Under the pieces are notes generated by a model. The model was not told the origin of the DNA. It was given only the letters and a program-made list of their open reading frames with translations, and ran no database searches. DNA of 44,735 nt from the NCBI GenBank assembly GCA_002803225.1, contig NXFV01000766.1, positions 1-44,735 on the forward strand, in the 5' to 3' direction. Positions 10,876 to 23,182 of this stretch are shown piece after piece (within the stretch, counting starts at the first letter, position 1; the number at the start of each line of letters is the position of its first letter). Source of the stretch: Gamarada debralockiae. Taxonomy: Eukaryota > Ascomycota > Leotiomycetes > Helotiales > Hyphodiscaceae. The position numbers and the translations under genes are program-made.

Positions 10876-11183
10876 ATCCGCAATGCCAACTTTCTCGTCC
10901 CAGCCTCCAAATCCTCAAGATTGGTACCTTCTTCCGCATTCCCCAGCTTCGCTCATCCACGTAAGAAGAACCGGTTCCGATGTGTTTTGTTGCTGCTAGA
11001 ACTGCCTCTGTTACGGAAGATTGAGGAGTGGTGGTGGAGTGGCTGACTTGGTCCTGTTTTAGGGGCTACGATTGGTGCTTCGCGGCCAAGAGAGCCCGAA
11101 CGTGGTCCAAGGGCTAGGAGACTGGTGATCGCTGCCAATACTTGATTGAGAATATGCACTATACAAGCATATTGAGAACCACT

Positions 11184-12469
11184 CTACAGCATTATAAGGC
11201 GCATACGTAGATCTTCGATACCAAGCTTGTTCATGGTTACCATTATGACGCAGATGGACTTATTACGACATTGGAGACGAAGTAGTTACTTTTGCCAGTT
11301 CGACTTATAGAAGAAGACCATTTTCAAGGTGATAGAGTAGGCTTCGTAGATAGTAGTCAATTCCGTGAGGATGTTCTTCTAGTACTCTCGGTTCTCAGAA
11401 ACGACGAACTCGAGGAGATGCTAGTAAAGTGAATCAATCTGTTCTAGGGTTGTGCCGAATTTGATTATAACTGGGACAGCTTCCGTTAGACCCCTGATCA
11501 ACGTTGATTAAGGATAAATAGAGTATTTAGATAGCTGTTTGGTGCCTAACCATGTGTCCCTGTATCTTCTTGAATTTAGTAAATAAGAGTAAGATCTCCT
11601 TAACGAAGTGGTTATCACCTTCATCTGAGATCTACTATTTCTGTAAATCATTATATGATCGCTAACATCGAAGGGGTACTTCACGAAGACGAAGATGATG
11701 GATTGTAATAATTTCTGAGTGGTTGCAAAAAAGAGCCAAAATAAAATAAAATAAAATACAATGTTAAAACAGACGAGCTAGTAAATATTAGAACCCCTGA
11801 GGCTGAGGATAAGATTAATAAGATAAAGGCTAAGATAGTAATCACTATGATGATAAACAAGAAGATACCATCTAGTTGTGATATTACAGAGTCCAGATCC
11901 TTTAGAGATGCTGTGATGGCTTTACGTTCGCGACTAATTTCGATATAAATAGCTTCGAGTTCTTCTACAGAGATTTCGCCATTCAGATCTTTATCAAACG
12001 TTGCGAATACTGCATCAGCTTTATTATCATTGTCGAATGCTGGTCTAAGATCATAAGACGATATAGTCTCCGAGTCTTCATAAGCGAATATATAGGATAG
12101 CCGGTGGGTGAGTACTTGTACTTGTAATACACTGGTTGTGTTCAACAATTGGAGGATGCTGTGAAATACTATCAAAGTATTAAAAGTGGGCACTTGACGT
12201 AGACACGTGCTGGATTTCACAGCTTCTCCTGTGAAGTCTCCTGCAACCTTCCCTGCCATATCACCAACCTTGTTGAATATATGACGTGCATTCTTTTGCG
12301 CCTTGTTGACGTATGCTATTAGTGTTCTGGCTCCTGAAGATAGCCCTGTTGGTTGATTGACCTCAGATTCTGAATCTTCCATCGCAATCTTCTCTTTGGA
12401 ATAAACATATAGCTTTGCTAAACTAGAGATCTGAAACTTATTGACTTCGATCCGATCTATCGTAGACAA
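11184..12469 (-). pseudogene. Msy/MscS-type EF-hand mechanosensitive channel, truncated and frameshifted
   Basis: Fungal Msy channels sit in the ER or plasma membrane and pass ions when the membrane is stretched; an EF-hand precedes the MscS pore. Seen: KAQKNARHIFNKVGDMAGKVAGDFTG, the EF-hand loop DKDLNGEISVEEL, the pore-lining hydrophobic segment DGIFLFIIIVITILAFILL, then [13 protein letters not shown] and a C-terminal cytoplasmic part to a TAG near 11184. The N-terminal membrane helices of the family are missing, and there is no ATG. The frame breaks at an AAAAT repeat (11736-11758) and again further on. [10 protein letters not shown] stands where the family has FDVGDRV; each difference can be explained by G-to-A changes, which suggests RIP. 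The gene is dead. Confidence 0.8.
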
Positions 12470-13228
12470 TACAGTGGTATGCGATATAAGCGTCTTTTTC
12501 GCAAATTTGATGAGCTTTCAATCTTTGAAAAACAACGATTTTTAATCTTGATTCTAATATATTAAGCTACCACAAAATTGGTATTGAATATAGAAATTAG
12601 CAGCAAGTCTGTTATATCTCTAGAGTTCAATGTGAAATACCGTTGAAAGCCCCGCGAAGAAGTTGCCACGAAATGCTCAACCTAACTATCTCTCTGCAGC
12701 GCGAAATGCCACTTACGTAGTACGGACGGATCGAGCGCAACATCATAAGGAAGAGGTACGTATAAGTGCTAAATTCCTTCAAGAAGGAGAGGCATGATGA
12801 TAGTTCAAGGCGAAGTCTAGTAACTTTTGTCACCTGCGAGTTGCGGGTAGGGACAGAGGGGTACAATATGAGTGGCGGTATTCGGGATCGGGATCGCTGC
12901 GGTGATGTGGCTTGGATTGAAGCTTTCCAACTTAAGTCGATTAAACTTCATAATTTGGGGATGCTAAATGTTAGCTTCAAATAGAACAGAGCCCTCCACC
13001 TTCCTTTTCCAGCGCCCACGAAGTGCTGATATTGAAGCCAAATAAGCTGGTCACTTCCAAATGCACGTCAAATGTACTTCAAAATACATGATAAAAGCGG
13101 CCCTCGTTTGAAAGGATGCAATGCTCTTCATATAAGGGCAGGAGAGCTCTACTTATCACTCCCTGTCATTTCTCCGTTAGAAGATATCCCGAGTTTATAG
13201 ACCGAGACATATCTCAAGAGTAGCAACT
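12470..13228. other. No gene supported
   Basis: Only short, unrelated frames. The 5' half of the channel gene would be expected here but I see no membrane helices matching it. The part near 13100-13220 may be the promoter and leader of the broken secreted-peptide gene. Confidence 0.4.
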
Positions 13229-13508
13229 ATGCAAATTTAAAAAGCTCTCGTACTTCTGCCAGTCATCGCTCTGGGGGTGATGGCTTTGCCAACCAAGGGT
13301 CAGTAAATCCTCTTCCCCAATGTGACGTTTGACTCATGTAGTGAAGTGTCATTGCAGACCTTGAACGCCGCGACCAACCGCTCGGAGGCGAGATCGACGT
13401 CGTGTTCCCTGAGTCATTACAATCTTTGATCGCCGTGAGGAGTTAGAGAAGGAGACTGAAGTTGTCTACCCAGGTGTCCTTGCTAACTTGGACCGCAGCG
13501 GCTGCTAG
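13229..13508 (+). pseudogene. Decayed secreted repeat-peptide gene (Kex2-type precursor?)
   Basis: An ATG at 13229 is followed by a signal-peptide-like stretch (KALVLLPVIALGVMALPTK), but codon 4 is TAA. A GTCAGT donor and a TGCAG acceptor bound an intron of about 55 bp. Exon 2 then encodes two related units: LERRDQPLGGEIDVVFPESL, and one frame away FDRREELEKETEVVYPGVL, ending at TAG 13506-13508. Each unit begins with a dibasic RR and shares the pattern RR-acidic...VV-aromatic-Pro. That is how Kex2-processed repeat precursors (pheromone-like or ribosomally made cyclic-peptide precursors) are built. A one-base shift between the units and the early stop show the gene is broken. Function is inferred only from the layout. 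Confidence 0.5.
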
Positions 13509-14004
13509 CCACACTTGAGTATCGATTCGAATCCCTTAGTCCTTGACCGTCTTCTCGCATGATCAGAAGAGTCGATGCACGATAGGCACATTCATTGCTA
13601 CTGAGTTGGTTGCTTTGAAAATTCAAGGGAGTCATCCTCTCACTCCCCTCCATTTCTTGAGCGCAGCAAGTGGATCGATCGTCGGTACAGATCTCCTGAC
13701 AGGCCCACGTGACGTGAGACGAGAAAAAAGGGGGTGCCAAGGCTCTCGCAACCCAAGATGCATTGCAAAGAAACAACAAAAAGCACGACAAAGGAAGCAT
13801 TCATCCATCTTCAAGTCTTCAAGTGATCCCTGCAAGAATATCAGGAATGGGGGCTTCGGTCGGCTTCTCGGCACCATGCAATCCCTGTCCAAAATTACGA
13901 ATATCCATTTCGTGTGACCTCTAGAACTATCATGACAACATCGACTAGTCGAGTACAACAACAATAGATAAATCCGTAAAGCGTCCACTAGATTAGCAAT
14001 CATA

Positions 14005-15277
14005 ATGGCGAATACGGAAATTCCGAATGCGATAGCAAAGATTGGCGGGCGGGCAAAAGACGTTCCTTGGTAGTAAGTAATTAGGAGAACTATGAAATCC
14101 ACTTTATTGTCATCTTGGTCTCAAATCAAGCAGACGCTGACTTCGAAAACTTTACAGCACCCAAGAAGCCGGACACAAACTCGGCGTACTTGCACGAGAT
14201 TTGCTGGAAAATTACAGCAAAATTCCCCCAGAAGAGGTGGAGAGTCACGTTGCAAAGATTGTATGTTACTGTTCCATATTTTCATTTCCGGACTGCCTGT
14301 GACCAATAATGCATCGACAGCGCGATGAAGCCTGGGACATCTTTCCCTACCCATGCATTGGAGGTTTTCGATTCCTGGATTTGTGAGTGTTTTTGCTTCG
14401 AACGGGTTGCAATTTCCTAGAAATGCTGTTTGGAGCCGCCTGAAAATTAGGAACAATCAAACCGTTCTCAGATCCTGATCAATAAACCATGACTGACACA
14501 AACGAAGAGCCATCGCTTCCTCTCCAGACTATCAAACCATACTTGAGCGATTGAAGACCGGCAACGAGAACTTTCTTGATTTGGGCTGTTGCTTTGGTCA
14601 TGAGTATGTACATTCTTGACAGTCATTCCTCTGTTGGCGTGTGGGACAACGAGCTCTAACGAAGTGAAGGATTCAAGAGTTGGGATACATCGCCTTCATT
14701 CCTGTCATGTAGCTCGTCTCTGTCTCTTGACCAAGTAGTGCTAACTGTAGGAATTCATAGGTTGCGAAAAGTCGCGGCTGACGGTGCTCCCACAGACCAT
14801 CTCTATGGCTGTGATTTGCGACCAGAGTTCTTCGACTTGGGATATAAGCTCTTCCGGGACAAGGAGACGCTAAAAAGCAAGTTTATCACTGCTGACATCT
14901 TCGATCCGCCCTCTACTTTGAGCTCTTTGTATGGAAATATCGACATTATCTACGCCGGATCATTCCTCCACCTCTTTGGCTATGCAGAGCAAGTTGAGAT
15001 ATGTAAGCAAATTGTGAAGTTGCTTAGAGATAAGAAGAATTCGATGTTGTTGGGTAGGCAAGTTGGGAACCTTGAAGCTGGAGAGAAAGTGCACAACACG
15101 AACAAAAGTCGAACTATGTTCAGGCACAATAGAGAGAGCTTTAAGAAGATGTGGGATGAAGTTGGAGAACTTACTGGGACGAAATGGAGGGTCGAGACGG
15201 AGATGGCCCATCCTGAAAGAGGGGAAGCTCAGGGTCCGGGTATGAGACGTCTGCGATTTTCTGTATTTCGGGAATAG
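14005..15277 (+). CDS. SAM-dependent methyltransferase (meroterpenoid-cluster type, 5 exons)
   Basis: Exons 14005-14072, 14158-14260, 14321-14382, 14508-14603 and 14761-15277 join in frame to 281 residues, a usual length for this family. Donors are GTAAGT, GTATGT, GTGAGT and GTATGT, with CTGAC or CTAAC branch points. Landmarks in order: ENYSKIPPEEVESHV, then RDEAWDIFPYPCIGGFRFLDL, then SAM motif I in FLDLGCCFGHELRK (residues about 100-112), the acidic YGCDL that should hold the ribose of SAM, and MFRHNRESFKKMWDEVGELTGTKW near the C-terminus. Relatives methylate hydroxyl or carboxyl groups in fungal meroterpenoid pathways, but many stand alone. No synthase, P450 or cyclase is nearby, so the substrate is unknown. 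It is the only intact gene between 11 and 23 kb. Confidence 0.85.
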
Positions 15278-15351
15278 CGCAAGGCAGTAATTGTCGAGAT
15301 GAGACTTTAGCTGAATCCAAAGAGTTTAAATGAAGCTTCACTCAACCCAAT

Positions 15352-17774
15352 TCAAATGATTCGGATCTTTGTCCTACCAGGAAAGTTCTTTGCAAATCTC
15401 CATCCAAGCTTTTGCCTCCAGCATTGACGTACTGAATCCACTTTCAAGTGTTTGCCATTTCTCTGCTGGAATATCTGCACAGTGTCTCGTTTCTTTCCGC
15501 GTGGTTGACGGATCAAGTGCTGCACCTCCCAGGCCGGACGTTGTACTGTGAAAACTTCAATGCGGCGATATTCTTCACTCCATCCCGTTGACTCCAGGAG
15601 CAGGAAGTATACGGCTCCCCCCATGGCCTCTTGAGGGTTGCCTACGTCTTCATCAAGAATTCCTTCAGTGTGTGCCAGTACCAAAGCAGCGAGAGATTGG
15701 TTTGGGTGAGAAAGGTGCTGTTGTTCAAACTCGAAGGTGGCGTCATTTCTTCTGTTAAGATGACTCAACGCAAGCTCATGTAGACATGGCTACGGACTCT
15801 CAATTTCAGTGGAAGGGCTGTTAGGTATGTCTCGGAATTTTCTATCCCGTGAATCGCCAAAATTCCGCCAGTATCCTTTCCAGAGGTCACCAAGAGTAAA
15901 CAATGCTCCTTTAATATCGAGGTAGCCGTACCGGATCTGGCCGAATGGGTCAACGTTGAGTGGCTCGATGTGGGATTTTGGTGATAGCGGCAACACTCTG
16001 AAGGGGTTGAGTATCGATAGCATTGTTATACATAACAACTTGCCCTCCATTTATGCCCGCGCAAGACCACGATGGCGCGCGATAGGCTGTTAGTTTTGTC
16101 AAATCGAAATTCGGCAGCTCGTAAATTTCACGCCCTCTTTCATCGCAGCTTGCCTAACCAACAAGACTTTGAAGAATTCCCGATAGTCACATTCCAGCAC
16201 AATAGGAATCTCTGGTTATTGTTGCAAATTCTCGAGCGACACCAGCTGGAGCTGGCAGAGTATCGGTGTCTTTGATGAGTTTCCTCTTGGTATACTCAAA
16301 TGATTTCGAACCACCGTGTGTAGGGATTTAATCCTAGATAGTCTTGCATATTGATACCCGAGCTAGTGAGGTAACCTGCATACCAGCCAATCCTCACTCT
16401 TGTTTGTCCAGTCTGGAGAAGTAAGTGCAAGGACGAAATATGAGATCTTGGTATGTAAGTTTTGGCCTACTCCTGCGACTCTTGTTGTGGAAGAAATCCT
16501 TGCTATCGAACTTGTGGTCAAGTAAAATCGTATGGCCGCTTTCGTCAGTCCGGTGAGTCGCACATTCCCAGATCATTTGATCTTTGCAGTATGACACTGT
16601 CCGCGGAGAAAGTAAACCTTCCTGCAGAGTCCACCCTCGGGTTTGGAGAGGGTTCGAATATGCATTGTCGGGCGAGGTTTGGGAACTGAGGCGAAGATAG
16701 ACTGTCTCCTTGCTCGATGCCCCCAAAGTAATTCAGCAGAAGTCACTTTGTTTGCGGCAACACGCTCTGCGAATATCCCGGCGGTTGACGAAACTGATTC
16801 AGCCGCGATAATTGTCACCGCAGCACCTGAGTAGCCATCCCGCATTCTTGCTGCCTCGGCCTTCCAATCAGACGGAGAATCTTAGGAAATGCACAGAGCG
16901 TCGATCCAAATGTGTTTGAATCTCGGGTTTTGAGCGACGTAAATGGCGTCCCTGAGCGTTGCAGGAGATTTCTCCAATGGGATTCCTTAAGTAAAGTCTC
17001 TAAGTGATTTCTGATTCAACACAAAGCTTGAATCCCCGCCCCAACAATAGCTGAGCGCAGCATAAAGACAATGTTTCGTGGAGGGTTGAGTTCAAGGAAC
17101 GGAACCGAATCTGAAGCTTCAGTTCCAATGTCGAGAGGGCGAGTAGGACTGCGGAGTGACTTTCTAAGACCGCAATACTGGTGGTTCTTGACGCAATCTT
17201 CGAGCCACTGCGTAGCATTCGCTGCACAATCTCTGAAGCTTGAGTTAGGGGAAATGACTTTACCGACATAAATACATTCTTTTGCAGGGACGGAACCAAG
17301 ACAATCGCAATGTCAGCGTTTGGCCACAATTGTTATCACGAGTCTCTACTCACTTGCTTCGACGAAGACACCCGAATTACACAGCGTCCGAGGCGACTGG
17401 CCGACGGGCCTTTGTGCGACAATGACGCTAGGTATTTCGCTTTTGGAGATATTAAAGCCGCTGGTCCCGATGAACAGCTGGCCTTGTTCAGCGCTGTCAA
17501 TCCCATCATGCGCGGGAGAGCAAGCTGGGCCACTCTTCGACCACGACTCCCAGATCAAGTTGCAAAGCTGACAACCATGTTTGGACGATTCTTTCAGGTC
17601 ATGAAGAGTTTTCTGGTGCCAGAAGAAATCGAGTATTCCTCTTTTCCACTCAGGATCTGCGTCGAGAAGTCCAGTCAGTCTGGTCTTGACGGGTGTCGAT
17701 TTTTGCGCTTGGGAACGCTGCATCAATTCCCGGACGTCGAATCTTAGGCAGACCTCACAAAGATTTGGCGACAT
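15352..17774 (-). pseudogene. HET-domain gene, broken by stops and a frameshift
   Basis: HET proteins trigger cell death when unlike fungal strains fuse. Reading from ATG at 17774: an N-terminal part with paired Cys (LCEVCL; GCQLCNLIWESW), then KNHQYCGLRKS, the HET start (LSYCWGGDSSFVLNQKS), DAIYVAQNPRFKHIWIDALCIS, YSGAAVTIIAAES and the closing RGWTLQEGLLSPRTVSYC. A C-terminal part runs to about 15352 (GGAVYFLLLESTGWSEEYRR). In-frame TAA stops occur after LRDFT and in LCIS*DSP. In the second, family members have Gln, so CAA became TAA, a CpA-to-TpA change typical of RIP. The frame also shifts just before the HET start and again before the C-terminal part. It is convergent with the methyltransferase. 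Confidence 0.8.
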
Positions 17775-18437
17775 TGTACTCCTCGTCAAAGATTCAGCCC
17801 ATTTTATTAGTTAAAGAATTTTGATATCGAGGCTTCAGCCGTATCAAGCGGGTCAGTATTAAAAGATGCTCGTAGTCTCGAGTCGAGCAGCACTTTCAGA
17901 AAACCCAGAATGTGGCACGGCAAGTGGCTGAAACGAAGGGAGGGTGCCCCTGATCGCTTCACCGACAGGGGCTCTCCATTGTACCTTATACAGGATAAAG
18001 CGACTCGGGAGCGCCTTAATGCGGCACTGCATACCAAAATGCCTGTACGTACCTATCTTGGGGAGAGATCGGTCGCGTCGTGGGTGTGTGTTAGGATGAC
18101 TGTTTTAATAAGACACAATTCCTCACGATCGAGAAGTTACCTAGCTCTGGCGGAAAAGCGGACATCAAACCCGACACCACATGCCGCTATGGTGACCCTT
18201 ATACCAACGCTTGGCCTCAACCAACCCCCATAACTTTATTCGCACGACTTGTAAGCAGCTTAAAGGTATTTCCCGCAACAACCACAAGCATAAGCATGCT
18301 GGGCCTTCTGACAAAGTGAGCTAGGCGGACGATGTCAGCCCCTCAGTGTTATTTTCTCCCGCTCCCCCTCCGTTTCTCTTTACGCTAGGCTGGCCATTCA
18401 ACTTATTTCGAAAGCGAAATTTGTCAATCTCTGAAAG
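17775..18437. other. Divergent intergenic region, no gene seen
   Basis: This lies between the 5' ends of the broken HET gene (minus) and the broken Zn2Cys6 gene (plus), so it should hold both former promoters. No site could be assigned with confidence. Confidence 0.4.
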
Positions 18438-20917
18438 ATGCCTTCGACCAATGTGGATTCATCGGCTTCAGCTACCCCTGCACAAAAACTCGAACCTGCA
18501 CGGAATGCTACCGTCCAAAGATCAAAATGCGACAGAAAACCTCCATGCTCGAGTTGCATCAAAGCCAAACTTCCTTGTGTCGTACCGTCCCCGCATAGGT
18601 CATCCCACAACGACATAAATGGGAGGGAGCTGTTTCTTCTTGAACGATTACAGAAGTTGGAGCGTACTGTGGAGCTTCTAAGATGTGGAGATTCGCAGCC
18701 TGGGCCCGACGTATCCTCCTCTTCCGCTGCTCAGATCTCAGAGAGGTTTGAGTGGACGATGAAAGCGAGCGAAAGGCATTCAATACTTCCAATCGCTCAT
18801 TGAAAGGCGGCATTTCACGTCTATTACTGAACCAGGGCAAGAGCCGCTACGTGAGCGACAGATTCTGGGTTAGTCTTAGCGAAGAAGGGAGTGCGATCCA
18901 AGTCTTCTAACCTCTTCTGATCTGCTTACCATTCTCTTAGATTGAAGACATACATGAAATTCTGAGCCACGAAGACGACATACAAGGGTCAGATGTATCT
19001 CCGCCATCGTGGGGTCGGAATTTCAGCCTTTGAATCCAGGTCCCCTACAGTTCGTTCGTTGACTCGGGTTTAAATAGCAATTTACCTCCTTCATCCCTCG
19101 ACCGATTCGATATCTTATCTTTGGGAGGTGTTTGTCGAGAATATCCACCCGATCACGTGCATGTTACACGTCCCAAGCATGGAACGAGTTATCCAAAGTG
19201 CAAGAAATGAAATTTCGCACATAGTAAAAGCACGCAAGCCTTGCTGTTTGCGATATATCATGCTGCTATCGTTTCCTTGTCGGACGACGAAGTTAGACAA
19301 CACTTTGCGGAAGAGAAAAGTGTTCTAGTCACCCGCTTCAAAAATGTTACGCAGAAGACCCTTACGAGCGCAGACTTCCTCAAAGCACAAGAGCTTAGCA
19401 CCCTCCAAGCTCTTGTTTTGTTTCTTATTGGTATCCGTAGTTCCAAGAAACCTCAGAGGTTTTGGTCCTTGACTGGTCTTTGTTTACGAATTGCCCAATC
19501 CTTAGGCCTGCACTGCGAGGAGAGGCATTTGGCCTTTCTCCATTTGAAACTGAGCTGCGGCGGCGTCTTTGGTGGCCGATATATATGCTAGACATGCGTG
19601 CCTCGGAGGACTTGGGCTGGAGTATAACGATTTCTGTCCACTGCTTCGATACGAAACCTCCTCTCAATATATATGACACAGACTTCGACCAAAATAGTGA
19701 TCGGGCCCCAGAGCAACGGCTGGGCTGCACGGACGCAACCCTTACCTTTATAAGCTATGAGTTTTTAACAACGGCCCAACGGATGCAAGAAATCAACCCA
19801 CAGCCTTTATCAACACCATCGATAGGATCTGATCTAACTTTCATCAAGAAGAAGGAGCTATTGGAAGAATGCGAACGTCGTCTAAACAACACTTACCTAA
19901 GACATTGCGATCCGTCTGATATGCGTTCTTGGATCACGACAAAAGTCGCAAAAATAGTCGTGGGGAAGATATGGCTTGATCTTTTCCATTTATTCCATCA
20001 ACCTGAAGGCATGACATCTATGTCGGCGGCTGTTGCAGCTCGACTCCTCTTATCCAGTATCGAAATGGTTGAAGATGTCACATTATTAACACGGAACTAG
20101 GAGCGAAGAAATGGGCCTGGCTATTTCGCACTCATTTACAATGGCATGCCGCTGCATTTATACTTGCACTGCTCTGCATTCTTCCAGCATCTCAGATCAC
20201 TCGCCGTGCTTGGGCGGCGATTGACAAACTTTGGGATAGTGGTAGTGATGCGGTAAGCCTCTCAGGCAACTCTTATTGTTCACACTTCATGGATGTTCCT
20301 CAGTTGAAGCACATGTCACTCTCAACCCATTGTCACAGCAAATCGCTCTTTTGGTTTGAGCAATTGCTAACTCATTGCTCTCCCAGGTTCCATTTTGCCA
20401 AAAGCCCCTTTAGGGGCACCAATTAGGAAATTAATGCTGAAAGCAAATGAGGTCAGGAAGTCACAAATAAGCAACGGTGTCATCGCCCCGAGCTTGCTGT
20501 CGATGCAGTTATCCTTGATAACAATCTTCGGGGAAGATCGAGAGTTACCTCCGAAGACCCAAATTTGTCATCCTTGTCAGGAGACCAGACAGAATCCAAT
20601 ACCGTATTATGTGGCACCACAGATGCAGGTCATTATATGACTGAGCTCGTAGAAGATGAAGAAGCGGCATATAGAGCTCAATCAGACGATCATCTACAGC
20701 CGAAGCAATTTTTTGGGACACCAAGACCTCGAACCTACCAGATCAAATAACCAGTGGAACGGATAGCACCGATACCACCTGGGAAGCTTGGTATGACCTG
20801 TTTGGCGATGTGCACATGGAAATGAACGTTGAGAACAATCAATACCCAGGCTCAGTGGGTCCTTGGTTGTGGGAGCCATCTCGATGTGCTCTGCACTCAA
20901 GATGTGTCAATGCCTGA
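18438..20917 (+). pseudogene. Zn2Cys6 transcription factor, frameshifted within the zinc cluster
   Basis: The ATG frame at 18438 gives the last four cysteines of a Zn2Cys6 cluster (SKCDRKPPCSSCIKAKLPC). The expected first two, TCTECYRPK, lie just upstream in another frame, so a small indel near 18515 cuts the cluster in two. After it come a coiled-coil-like linker (LLERLQKLERTVELL), then the fungal-specific transcription factor region in several frames: FVENIHPITCMLHVPSMERV, LQALVLFLIGIRSSKKPQRFWSLTGLCLRIAQSLGLH, and LRRRLWWPIYMLDMRASEDLG, to a TGA near 20917. Frame changes lie near 19240 and 19545, and a TAG follows LLTRN at 20098. The gene is dead. It could once have controlled neighbours, but no intact cluster remains. 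Confidence 0.8.
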
Positions 20918-21117
20918 GGATTGATAACTGCTACACGAGTCCTTGGATATCGCAACTTTGGTTCAACAGTCAAGAAATATCCTGGCTATTTGTTCTTCGC
21001 CAGTCAGCTCACAATTAGATCACTCCAGGAACAGCCAGTTGGAAAATATAACCCTAAGAATTAGCCTCTATTTAATTTGAGCGACTAGCTAGAGGCACCA
21101 GCACCAATGCCTCGAAG

Positions 21118-22050
21118 TTATTGAGTCATTGTCTCGACCAAGGCTTTGATCTCAGCTCTCGTCATCTCCTGGATTCCCAAGAGCTCATTGTCAGAGCTTT
21201 CAAATCTTCCACCCAGTCCGCTACCCCAGACAGCCCTCTTGATAAATCTCAGCTAATTCATCGGATCTGGATGCTCCTTCCTCATCTCCTCGTACGCCTG
21301 GCACTCCAACTCTGCAATCTGAACGACTCGGGTCTCAAATTTCTGTCCTGTCGCCTCCTCCGCGATTTCCAGAAGAAGCTTTTGTGAAATAGCGCCATCC
21401 TGGACAAAACAAGTTCTGTTTTTCGTCTCTCGATGGTTCTGGAGGATGCCAACAACAGCTTTCCCCACGATAGAAATCCGGGTAGTGCTGAAAAGGTTGT
21501 CGCCGCTGTCATACAGTTCAGCTGTATGTCCCTTCAGGTCACAGAAGAAACCCGTACCCAGACACAAATCAAGCGAGTATCAGATGGTCCCTTAAGCGGC
21601 TTTTCGAATCAGGTAATCCTGGACGTCCGCCTTACCATGGTAAGGAGGAATGAGTCGGACCTTGTCGATCGTATCATCACAGCCGAATTCCGATGGGAGG
21701 AAGAGCTTGACTTTCGCTGCGATTGCAGCGTCGATTATCTGGATCTGGAAAGGTATTCCGGCGATTCCCAGGTTTGCAACGACGGCGTCTTGTCCTTCAG
21801 TGCCTTTGTCATGGCGTCAATTGAACCAAGATCGACTTTCAAGGATCTGACTTCGGCGGATAGCATTGCTTGGCGGGCGTGAGATTACTGTAACAATGAA
21901 TTCACCAGTCTCCATGAGGGATTTGAGTGGAGTCGATTCCATACGCCGCCAGCCTAGTTGAGACTAGTCAATACTTTTCCGCGTGGAGTTAGTGATGAGT
22001 AGATGTGGCTCACGTACCCCTATCAAAACAACATTCTTTATTGTTGCCAT
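21118..22050 (-). pseudogene. NmrA-like NAD(P)-binding protein, broken
   Basis: NmrA/isoflavone-reductase-type proteins have a Rossmann fold and act as redox-sensing regulators or reductases. Seen from ATG 22050: MATIKNVVLIG before a GTACGT donor, then GAGG after the intron (nucleotide-binding loop), ETGEFIVTVISRPPS, IIDAAIAAKVKLFLPSEFGCD, YHGKADVQDYL, GHTAELYDSGDNLFSTTRIS and FVQDGAISQKLLLEIAEEATG. An ALVETMTQ end is followed by TAA at 21118-21120. Three frames are needed in the N-terminal half. A TAA follows YLIRKAA, and TAG stands in MN*LRFIKRA, where relatives have Trp (TGG to TAG). Convergent with the broken Zn2Cys6 gene. Confidence 0.8.
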
Positions 22051-23182
22051 CACTGCTGCACAAAGTGTCTTCCTCCCTTTGATCTTAACGTCACGGGAAT
22101 TGTATCCTTTCCCTCTCGTCTGGTGATGTATGCTGTCTAGGAGATGAACGATTGGAGATTGGGGGAGTGGGCTGATTTCTTTCATAAGTTTCTGGTCAGT
22201 CCTCTTTTATGCTCCCTTAACTGAAGCGGTAATTTGAACTCCGCTCGGATTTGCAGCAGAAAAATACTCCGACGTCTGAAGCCTGCAATTCTGTGCTTTC
22301 TTGGTAATCAGTTCAAGAGATGTTCATATGAGCGCTAGTCTTCAGACTGCTCATGATTCATGCAGACTTCTCTACAGAGCCTTGTGAGCCCAGGCATGGG
22401 TTCTGCGGCTCGGGACGGACAAGTAATCCGGAGGTGCTCGGGAAGCAGATAAAAAAAGTTCCGCTGCACATCCCAGCCTTTCTTCACACTTTAGAAACTA
22501 CGGAACTGAACCCAAAACTACCCTTTTTTTTTGTTCAATGGATATTCCTGAGGCGTACTCTCTCTTGCCGGTGCAGGCGGAGTTTCTACCGAGCCATGTA
22601 TAGTTCTTAAGCCAGTCCCACTGTGTCCACCTCACAACAGTAAGGCCAATCTTGAAGAGCATTAATTGGTATAAGATATTCAGACGACACTTGGATCAAC
22701 TGCCGGAACATGCGCTCGCTCGGTATCGCATCCTACTGGACTGAACAAGACTGATGTGAAGGTCATTGGCAGAGTTGAGAATTGGCGAGGGAAAGGACTT
22801 GTCGGTGAGTCACGTGAGTCCCTCGTAGTACTGTCAAAGAGTTGGTAGCTCAGAGGTCGGGCTCCATGTATTGAGCGCATGAGCAATTGCTTGGGCCTGG
22901 AAGCAATGTATTGACAGTTGAAGAGGGAAAGTTCCTGGAGGAACTCTCCCAAAGTCATAATGGAACATGGGTACATATCTGCACGACGGAGACGCTTATT
23001 GGAAGCGGAGTGACCGAGAAGCATTAGGTTGAGCAATTTATGCGGTTTGTGGTCACAAGTATATCTAACAAAGTGAACGCATAACTTTTGAACGTTGACT
23101 CACTCCATATTTAGATATACTCTCGACTATGCTCCGAGTAACACTCAGTTCCTAACTCATGTATTCTGTTAAACTGGGTTGA
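22051..23182. other. No intact gene; likely remnants of the neighbouring regulator
   Basis: The minus-strand frame at 22680-23036 might be the decayed C-terminal part of the regulator fragment that follows, but I see no motif in it. The stretch 22187-22680 has short frames only. Confidence 0.35.

Noticed and set aside
13515..13545. GATTCGAATCCC resembling a tRNA B box
   Set aside because: No acceptor stem, A box or cloverleaf could be drawn around it.
13632..14102. Minus-strand frame of 156 codons with one hydrophobic stretch
   Set aside because: It overlaps the first exon of the methyltransferase gene on the other strand and has no supporting motif.
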